Origin: Acidobacteriota bacterium
GTDB taxonomy: Bacteria > Acidobacteriota > Blastocatellia > Pyrinomonadales > Pyrinomonadaceae
Direction of reading: 5' to 3'
Length of the DNA: 10,030 nucleotides
Assembly: GCA_019247865.1 (NCBI GenBank)
Contig: JAFBAJ010000285.1
Span: forward strand, 1-10,030
A program made the position numbers and the translations under genes. Shown piece after piece: positions 5,270 to 10,030 of the stretch (positions are counted from its first letter, which is position 1; each line of letters opens with the position of its first letter). Below the pieces are notes generated by a model, which saw only the letters and a program-made list of their open reading frames with translations, searched no databases and had not been told where the DNA came from.

Positions 5270-7699
5270 TTATAGCAGATAAGCTGCCGGGACCGGCGTG
5301 TCCGCAGGCGCTCCGAACTGTGCGCCCTGCACGGAATTGTCTCCGCTCCGCAGGACGTACCACGCGCCGCCGCGATAGATAGCCAGATCGTGCCTGCCGT
5401 CGTTGTCGTAATCTCCCGGCGCAGGCTTGTCTCCGTTCTGCCCGAACTGTGTGAAGGCAAATCCGGTCAGGCTTCTTTGTGAATACCAGGTGCCGTTCGA
5501 CGGACGGAAGACAGCCGGGTCGGCCTTGCTGTCCGCGTCATAATCTCCGACGACCGGAATGTCTCCGGCCTGCCCGAACTGTATGGTCTGAAATCCGCCG
5601 TCCGAACTCCTGAGCCAGTACCACGTCCCGTTGCGATAGACGGAGACATCGCTTCTGCCGTCGCCGTCAAAGTCCGCGAGCAAAGGCAGGTCTCCGTTCT
5701 GTCCGAACCCGACGACGCTGAACTGATTGTTCGAGCTGTTGAGGATGTACCACGCTCCGTTCGAAGGACGCCAGACGCAGATGTCCGCTAAACCGTCGCC
5801 GTCGAAATCTCCTGGGCGCGGGAGGTCTCCCGCCGCGCCGAAGTTGACGCCCGTGAACTGGCCGCTGGAAGAGCGCAGGATGTACCACGCTCCGTTGCGA
5901 AAGACCGCGAGGTCAGTCTTACCGTCGCCGTCATAGTCTGCGGGCGCGGGCCTGTCTCCGGCCTGACCGAACTGCGCGCCGTTGAAGTTGTTGTCCGTAG
6001 AGTTCAGCCAGTACCACCCGCCGTCGCGGAAGACTGAGAAATTTGTCTTGCCGTCGTTCTCGAAATCGGCGTTGATGCCGCTCTCCCAGACCGTGTTCTG
6101 CTGCGACACGGCGGCGCGGTAGTCTGTATTGAACGCATCGCCGAAACCGATTAAATTGATTCTGCCGTTCGGGCGCACGAGAATGTGTCCTGGGAAGAAC
6201 GGACTGACCTGTCCGTTGAAATTCGTCACATTAACTCTCAAACGCCCTCGTCCTGCGGTGCTGCCGTCAATTAACCCGAGATTGCCGAACGACAGATCGG
6301 GCGAGCCGTCCGGGTTTAAGCGGAAGGCGTAGCCGCTGTTCTGCCCGTCGTCAATGCCGACGATTCTGCCGTCCGGCTGAATCGCTTTGACGTAAAAAGT
6401 CGTGTGGACCGAACTGTCGCCGACGATATTGTATTGCACGATGCCGCCGCTGCCGAAAGATGTGTCGAGCGATAAATCCGCGATGTTAAATCTGGCGAGC
6501 GTCGGCTTTTGTCGTCCCGCCGGAACTCCGCTCAGATTTTTGAAAGAACCGGAAACGAGAACTTTGTTTCCGTCTCTCGTCAAATGAACCGACACGGCGC
6601 GTTCGTCCTGAAAATTGTAAGCCGTGACGTTATCGAGATAGCGCACGGTTTCAAGCTGACCGGCGGCAGTCCAGCGCGTGACGGTAAAACGATTTCCCGT
6701 CGCCGCCGCTCCGCTGCAAATGGTTCTGCTGTCGAACCCGACGGCGATGATTCTGCCGTCCGGCTGAAGACGCACGCCGTAGAAACGTCTCGGCGGAAAA
6801 CAGTTCGCGGGGCCTTCCGGCGCATTCCAACGAGCGATGCCGCCGCTGCCGAAGGTCGTGTCGAGCGAGCCGTTCGGGTTCAGGCGCACGATGATTGCGC
6901 CGTAGCCCTGCGCCGTAGAGGCATTGGTGTAGTTGCGCGTCTCGCCGACGAGGACGATTTTGCCGTCGGGCTGAATCGCCAGATCGTAATAGGTTCCGCT
7001 CGTGCCGTAGCTTTCCCCGTTGGCGATGACTCCGGTTTGAAAAATGACTTTGCCGGGATCAATCTGCGTGACCGTCGTATTGCCGCCATTATTAGTCTGA
7101 GCAACCGGAAAGCCGCCGAACGTCTGGTCGAGTGTGCCGTTGGCGTTGTAGCGCAGGACGCAGGCATCCGGCCCGAACGCCGCCGCCGGAAACGGCCCCG
7201 GCTCAAGCGTGGTGCAGTAACCGGCAAAGAGGATTTTGCCGTCCGGCTGAACTTTCAAAACCTGCGGCAGATCGGTTCCGAAAGCGCCGTCGTTTCGGAA
7301 GTGAAAATTTGTGCGGACAAATCCGCCCGTCCCGAACGTCTGGTCAACCGCGCCGGAGGCGGTAAATTTTCGCAGATAAAAATCTCCGTTATTCAAAAAA
7401 TTGCCGCTGCTGCCAACGTGCCGCCCGCCCGCGATAATCGAGCCGTCCGGCAAAAGCTCGCCCGTCAGGAAATATGTTTGAATGTCATTAATCGCCGGGT
7501 CAACGTCCTGCGGGTCAACGTAATAACCGTTCGGCGCAGCAAAGGTGCGGTCGTAGTCGCCCATAAAAGTGAACGCGGGGCCTTGCGCGTACGCGCCGCC
7601 CGCGCTTCCCAGCAGCACGAGGAGCAGGGCTTCCAGCGTGATGACGCTCAATGCTATTCTCCAGCAGCGAAGTTTGATAGCGGTGGTTCCGGTCTGCAT
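5270..7699 (-). CDS. Secreted delta-60 repeat / VCBS (FG-GAP-like) repeat protein
   Basis: An 809-aa exported protein of unknown specific function. Residues 1-38 form a signal peptide with a basic start, a hydrophobic core (ITLEALLLVLLG) and a probable cleavage AYA-QG. Residues about 45-540 carry several delta-60-type repeats, recognisable by pairs such as LDTTFGSGG and IQPDGKIVLVG. Residues 543-809 contain six VCBS/FG-GAP-like units of about 45 aa with the calcium-loop pattern DGDGKTD followed by AVFR...GAWY. Both parts are predicted to fold as beta-propeller-like structures, probably at the cell surface or outside. No C-terminal anchor or sorting domain is seen; the chain ends PVPAAYLL. ATG 7699 is supported by AAGGAG ten bases upstream and by the signal peptide. 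It is divergent from the sigma gene and carries the shared upstream element at 7761-7792. Confidence 0.9.
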   Translation of the reverse strand: MQTGTTAIKLRCWRIALSVITLEALLLVLLGSAGGAYAQGPAFTFMGDYDRTFAAPNGYYVDPQDVDPAINDIQTYFLTGELLPDGSIIAGGRHVGSSGNFLNNGDFYLRKFTASGAVDQTFGTGGFVRTNFHFRNDGAFGTDLPQVLKVQPDGKILFAGYCTTLEPGPFPAAAFGPDACVLRYNANGTLDQTFGGFPVAQTNNGGNTTVTQIDPGKVIFQTGVIANGESYGTSGTYYDLAIQPDGKIVLVGETRNYTNASTAQGYGAIIVRLNPNGSLDTTFGSGGIARWNAPEGPANCFPPRRFYGVRLQPDGRIIAVGFDSRTICSGAAATGNRFTVTRWTAAGQLETVRYLDNVTAYNFQDERAVSVHLTRDGNKVLVSGSFKNLSGVPAGRQKPTLARFNIADLSLDTSFGSGGIVQYNIVGDSSVHTTFYVKAIQPDGRIVGIDDGQNSGYAFRLNPDGSPDLSFGNLGLIDGSTAGRGRLRVNVTNFNGQVSPFFPGHILVRPNGRINLIGFGDAFNTDYRAAVSQQNTVWESGINADFENDGKTNFSVFRDGGWYWLNSTDNNFNGAQFGQAGDRPAPADYDGDGKTDLAVFRNGAWYILRSSSGQFTGVNFGAAGDLPRPGDFDGDGLADICVWRPSNGAWYILNSSNNQFSVVGFGQNGDLPLLADFDGDGRSDVSVYRNGTWYWLRSSDGGFQTIQFGQAGDIPVVGDYDADSKADPAVFRPSNGTWYSQRSLTGFAFTQFGQNGDKPAPGDYDNDGRHDLAIYRGGAWYVLRSGDNSVQGAQFGAPADTPVPAAYLL
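5273..6073 (-). repeat. Six tandem VCBS/FG-GAP-like units in the C-terminal part
   Basis: Degenerate tandem coding repeats, residues 543-809. The unit cores are FENDGKTN, YDGDGKTD, FDGDGLAD, FDGDGRSD, YDADSKAD and YDNDGRHD, each followed about 6-12 residues later by a WY pair and then by FGQ.GD or FGA.GD. Units 3 and 5 have the longer RPSNG form. Units 1 and 5 have weakened Asp/Gly calcium-loop positions (END, DADSK). Confidence 0.88.
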
Positions 7700-7760
7700 C
7701 TCCTGTAATCTCCTTTTCAGTTAGACGAAAGCGGTTTCGGTTGTCATCCCCTACGCCTCC

Positions 7761-7792
7761 TAACGCGAGAGGCCGCGCGGAAAACTGACACC
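7761..7792 (-). promoter_or_regulatory. Shared two-block element upstream of the secreted repeat protein (candidate ECF promoter)
   Basis: Read on the minus strand, the element starts with GGTGTCAGTTTTCCGC (7792-7777) and has CGCGTTA at 7767-7761. The same two blocks at the same distance lie before the kinase gene (8574-8605). The spacing, about 16 nt between TGTCAGTTT and CGTTA, fits a -35/-10 pair for an ECF sigma factor. Transcription would start near 7753, leaving a leader of about 54 nt that contains the AAGGAG ribosome-binding site. The match is seen directly; the assignment to the neighbouring sigma factor is inference. Confidence 0.5.
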
Positions 7793-7808
7793 TCCGTCAA
7801 AATATTTT

Positions 7809-7837
7809 TTGGAGAAAAAAGTCGGGCAAGTTACAAT
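7809..7837 (+). promoter_or_regulatory. Possible housekeeping promoter of the ECF sigma gene
   Basis: TTGGAG (7809-7814) and TACAAT (7832-7837, one mismatch to TATAAT) are separated by 17 nt. Transcription would start near 7844, about 20 nt before the ATG at 7866. This placement also argues against translation starting at the TTG at 7809. The -35 match is modest. Confidence 0.4.
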
Positions 7838-7865
7838 CCATCACGCTCCCACGAGCCCGTTTCTC

Positions 7866-8435
7866 ATGAGCCAAGAGCCGCAACACGAGGTCACACAAAT
7901 CCTGCACGACTGGAGCGAAGGCGACGCGGAAGCTCCCGCGCGCCTGATGCCGCTCGTCTATGACGAGCTGCGCCGTCTGGCGCGCAGCTATCTGCAACGC
8001 GAAAATCGCGGGCACACTTTGCAGCCGACCGCGCTCGTGCACGAAGCCTATTTGAGACTCGTTGACCAGACGCGCGTCTCGTGGCAGAACCGCGCACACT
8101 TTTACGGCATCGCGGCCAACATGATGCGGCGCGTGCTGGTAGACCACGCGCGACGCCGTGCGTCCGGAAAACGCGGTGGGTCAGCCGTGCGGCTTTCGAC
8201 CGAAGACGTGCAGATTCCGCTCGAAGAGCGCGCGGCCGATTTCGTCGCGCTGGATGAAGCACTCGAAGAGCTGGCGAAATTTGACGAGCGCAAGAGCCGG
8301 ATCGTCGAGCTGCGTTTCTTCGGCGGCCTGACGGATGAAGAGATCGCGGAAGTCCTCGGCGTGTCGACCAGAACTGTCCTCCGTGACTGGAAAACCGCGC
8401 GGCTCTGGCTCTATCGCGAGCTGGCCGCAGAATAA
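7866..8435 (+). CDS. ECF-subfamily RNA polymerase sigma factor (TIGR02999-like)
   Basis: An alternative sigma factor that would direct RNA polymerase to a specific promoter set. The 189-aa protein matches the pattern of the TIGR02999 family: an N-terminal TQILHDWSEGD, then LMPLVYDELRRLAR and HTLQPTALVHEAYLRL for sigma region 2 (to about residue 95), a linker, and region 4 with the helix-turn-helix LTDEEIAEVLGVSTRTVLRDW (about 155-175) ending in LWLYREL. ATG 7866 is chosen because the family normally starts just before this segment; a TTG 57 nt upstream would add a non-conserved N-terminus. The Shine-Dalgarno sequence is poor. No anti-sigma gene is adjacent; instead a membrane Ser/Thr kinase follows 176 nt downstream, a pairing common in Acidobacteriota and Planctomycetota. 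Kinase control of the sigma factor is plausible but not shown by the sequence. Confidence 0.93.
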   Translation: MSQEPQHEVTQILHDWSEGDAEAPARLMPLVYDELRRLARSYLQRENRGHTLQPTALVHEAYLRLVDQTRVSWQNRAHFYGIAANMMRRVLVDHARRRASGKRGGSAVRLSTEDVQIPLEERAADFVALDEALEELAKFDERKSRIVELRFFGGLTDEEIAEVLGVSTRTVLRDWKTARLWLYRELAAE

Positions 8436-8498
8436 GAATGCGTTTCAAAACTCAAGCAATCAACGACTCAACCATTTGCGGCTTTAGTCTTTCTTTTC

Positions 8499-8542
8499 TT
8501 GCGTCCTGGCGTGAACCCTCAATGTTTCACGCCAGGACGCAA
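8499..8542. repeat. Perfect 17-bp inverted repeat between sigma and kinase genes
   Basis: TTGCGTCCTGGCGTGAA (8499-8515) and its exact reverse complement (8526-8542) are separated by 10 nt. Imperfect CTTTCTTTTC/AAAGAAAA flanks extend the symmetry outward. The ends of the element (TTTCACGC, GACGCAAA, AAAGAAA) resemble the CGCAAAG palindromes at 1518 and 5182, so it may be a diverged member. It could end the sigma transcript, although no clear T-tract follows. The bases from 8436 to 8488 hold nothing I can recognise. Confidence 0.8.
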
Positions 8543-8573
8543 ACAAAGAAAATCCGAAGGCGCTGAAGGAGTG

Positions 8574-8605
8574 GGTGTCAGTTTCCGCTTCAACTTCCCG
8601 CGTTT
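8574..8605 (+). promoter_or_regulatory. Shared two-block element upstream of the kinase (candidate ECF promoter, leaderless)
   Basis: GGTGTCAGTTTCCGC (8574-8588) is followed by CGCGTTT (8599-8605). It matches the element upstream of the secreted repeat protein, with one T missing in the T-run and the second block at the same offset. With CGTTT as the -10, transcription would begin at or within a base or two of the kinase ATG at 8612, which agrees with the lack of any Shine-Dalgarno sequence there. Confidence 0.5.
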
Positions 8606-8611
8606 ATCTGC

Positions 8612-10030
8612 ATGAACTCTGAGAGATGGCGACAGGTCGAAGACCTGCTCAATGAAGCTTTGGAGCTTGACCCGGCGAGCCGCCGCAAATTTGTGGCGGA
8701 GATTCTCGCGGACGAAGTGCGGTGTGAGGTCGAGTCGCTGCTCGCAGCCGAACCGGACGCGGAAAAGTTTCTGGCGGCTCCGGCCGTCGCGCTCTCGTCC
8801 AGTTTTTTCCTCGAAGAGGATGTGCCGGACGCGCTCGCCGGACAGAAGATCGGCAGTTACAAGATCGTGCGCGAGCTGGGGCGCGGAGGGATGGGCGCGG
8901 TCTATCTGGCCGAGAGAGACGACGGCAAGTTCCAGCAGCGCGCGGCCATCAAGCTCTTAAAACGCGAATTGAACACAGCGGACATTCGCCGCCGCTTCGC
9001 ACATGAACGACAGATTCTCAGCAAGCTTGAGCATCCCAACATCGCGCGGCTCTTAGACGCCGGGACTACAGATGACGGCTTGCCTTTTCTCGTGATGGAG
9101 TACGTTGAAGGCGTGCCCGTTGATGATTACTGCGCGGAGAAAGAGCTCACACTGACCGACCGCCTGCAGCTCTTCCGCACAGTCTGCGAGGCGGTCGCCT
9201 TCGCGCATCGCAACCTGGTCATCCACCGCGACCTCAAACCCTCGAACATCCTGGTCACGCAAGAGGGCACGCCGAAGCTGCTCGATTTCGGCATCAGTAA
9301 ATTGCTGACTCCTGATTTCGCGGACGACAGCTCGCACACCGTGACCAGGCTCGGCGCGATGACGCCGGAATACGCGAGCCCCGAACAGTTGCGCGGCGAG
9401 TCGGTCACGACCGCGACGGATGTCTACTCGCTGGGCGTCATCTTTTACGAACTGCTGACCGAGCGCCGCCCGTTTGAAACCAAACATCACAGCGCGCAGG
9501 AGCTGATGCAGGTCATCTTTGAGACAGACCCGCAGAGACCGAGCGAGGCTTTGACGCGCGAGGGCAGCGCCAGGACCAAAGACCAGAGACCGAAAACCAA
9601 AGAGCCCAAAATCAGAACGCAGACTTTGAGAGGCGATCTCGACAACATCGCCCTCAAGGCTCTGAAGAAAGAGCCGGAGCGTCGTTATTCTTCAGTGGAA
9701 CAATTTTCAGAAGACATCCGGCGGCATCTCTCTGACCTACCCGTGCTGGCGCGGCCCGACACGCTCTCCTATCGCGCCGCGAAATTCGTCAATCGCAACA
9801 AGGTAGCAGTGGTCGCAGGATTGCTCATCGTACTGAGCTTACTCGGCGGCATCCTCGCGACCGTCTGGCAGGCGCGGCGTGCCGAAGCGAGCCGCCTGCG
9901 CGCCGAGCGCCGTTTTAATGATGTGCGCAAGCTCTCCAATGCCCTGCTCTTTGAGATCACGCCTAAGATCGAGCGGCTCGAAGGCTCGACCGAGGCGCGC
10001 CAGGCTCTGGTAACGCAATCGCTGATCTAT
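8612..10030 (+). CDS. Membrane-anchored Ser/Thr protein kinase, 3' end beyond the window
   Basis: A Hanks-type (PknB-like) kinase; 473 residues are visible and the frame is open at the window edge. After an N-terminal helical segment (MNSERWRQVEDLLNEAL) typical of acidobacterial kinases, the catalytic domain shows the glycine loop GRGGMG (90-95), AAIK with Lys114, the C-helix Glu132, HRDLKPSN (205-212, catalytic Asp207), DFG (225-227) and YASPEQ in place of APE. All key residues are present, so it should be active. A juxtamembrane region contains an unusual TKDQRPKTKEPK stretch (322-333). One membrane helix (about 398-418) follows, then FNDVRKLSNALLFEI, which in relatives leads into TPR repeats outside the cell; that part is off-window. 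The ATG at 8612 fits the family start and has no Shine-Dalgarno sequence. Confidence 0.95.
   Translation, partial: MNSERWRQVEDLLNEALELDPASRRKFVAEILADEVRCEVESLLAAEPDAEKFLAAPAVALSSSFFLEEDVPDALAGQKIGSYKIVRELGRGGMGAVYLAERDDGKFQQRAAIKLLKRELNTADIRRRFAHERQILSKLEHPNIARLLDAGTTDDGLPFLVMEYVEGVPVDDYCAEKELTLTDRLQLFRTVCEAVAFAHRNLVIHRDLKPSNILVTQEGTPKLLDFGISKLLTPDFADDSSHTVTRLGAMTPEYASPEQLRGESVTTATDVYSLGVIFYELLTERRPFETKHHSAQELMQVIFETDPQRPSEALTREGSARTKDQRPKTKEPKIRTQTLRGDLDNIALKALKKEPERRYSSVEQFSEDIRRHLSDLPVLARPDTLSYRAAKFVNRNKVAVVAGLLIVLSLLGGILATVWQARRAEASRLRAERRFNDVRKLSNALLFEITPKIERLEGSTEARQALVTQSLIY
9574..9610 (+). repeat. Degenerate GACCAAA tandem repeat inside the kinase gene
   Basis: About five imperfect 7-8-nt units (GACCAAA, GACCAGA, GACCGAAA, ACCAAAG, AGCCCAAA) lie in frame between the kinase C-lobe segments, encoding a Lys/Pro/Thr-rich stretch at residues about 321-333. 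The surrounding coding sequence is GC-rich and not repetitive. A repeat-derived insertion tolerated in a surface loop is a reasonable reading. Confidence 0.5.

Noticed and set aside
6509..7708. 399-codon plus-strand frame opposite the secreted repeat protein
   Set aside because: Antisense to a gene with a signal peptide and clear repeat families; no recognisable domain, and it ends beside the real gene's start.
7779..7798. Plus-strand reading of GGAAAA...CGTC as an ECF promoter for the sigma gene
   Set aside because: The distance between the two blocks is only about 10 nt, too short for an ECF promoter; the opposite-strand reading agrees with a second copy at 8574-8605.
7809..7865. TTG start giving the sigma factor a 19-residue longer N-terminus
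   Set aside because: The extra residues do not resemble the family, and the region overlaps a plausible promoter (TTGGAG-17-TACAAT).
1518..8542. CRISPR array or insertion sequence as explanation for the repeats
   Set aside because: The repeats are isolated palindromes thousands of bases apart, without regular spacers, a transposase gene or target duplications.

Overview
The window looks like chromosomal DNA from a high-GC Gram-negative-type bacterium, most likely an Acidobacteriota member of the Blastocatellia type. This is inference. It rests on a TIGR02999-type ECF sigma factor beside a membrane-anchored Ser/Thr kinase, a secreted delta-60/VCBS repeat protein, a meso-DAP-type MurE, and palindromic intergenic repeats rich in CGCAAAG. 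No insertion sequence, CRISPR array, phage gene or rRNA is visible.

Layout. (1) 7-1497, minus: murE (peptidoglycan synthesis), transcribed leftward out of the window. A perfect Shine-Dalgarno sequence for the next gene lies at 1-6. (2) 1620-1703, plus: tRNA-Leu(UAG), with a palindromic repeat between it and murE. (3) 1812-5173, plus: the protein quality-control block tig (trigger factor), clpP and clpX. tig is preceded by a possible 18-codon leader ORF that overlaps its start codon. A second kind of palindrome separates clpP from clpX. (4) 5182-5257: a near-perfect CGCAAAG-type palindrome between the convergent clpX and the next gene, probably also a two-way terminator. (5) 5270-7699, minus: an 809-aa secreted beta-propeller-like repeat protein. 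(6) 7866-8435, plus: an ECF sigma factor divergent from that gene. (7) 8612 to the window end, plus: a Ser/Thr protein kinase with one membrane segment, cut by the window edge.

How the genes work together. tig, clpP and clpX form the usual chaperone/protease neighbourhood: Tig handles nascent chains and ClpXP degrades proteins. The sigma factor, kinase and secreted repeat protein look like a separate accessory signalling locus. The most interesting observation is a two-block sequence shared by the regions upstream of the secreted protein gene and the kinase gene. It consists of GGTGTCAGTTT(T)CCGC, then CGCGTT at the same distance (positions 26-31 of a 32-nt element), in the same orientation relative to each downstream gene. 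The geometry resembles an ECF promoter. If the neighbouring sigma factor reads it, the three genes would form one regulon, and the kinase mRNA would be leaderless. Intergenic spaces are all under 300 bp and are described in the entries below.
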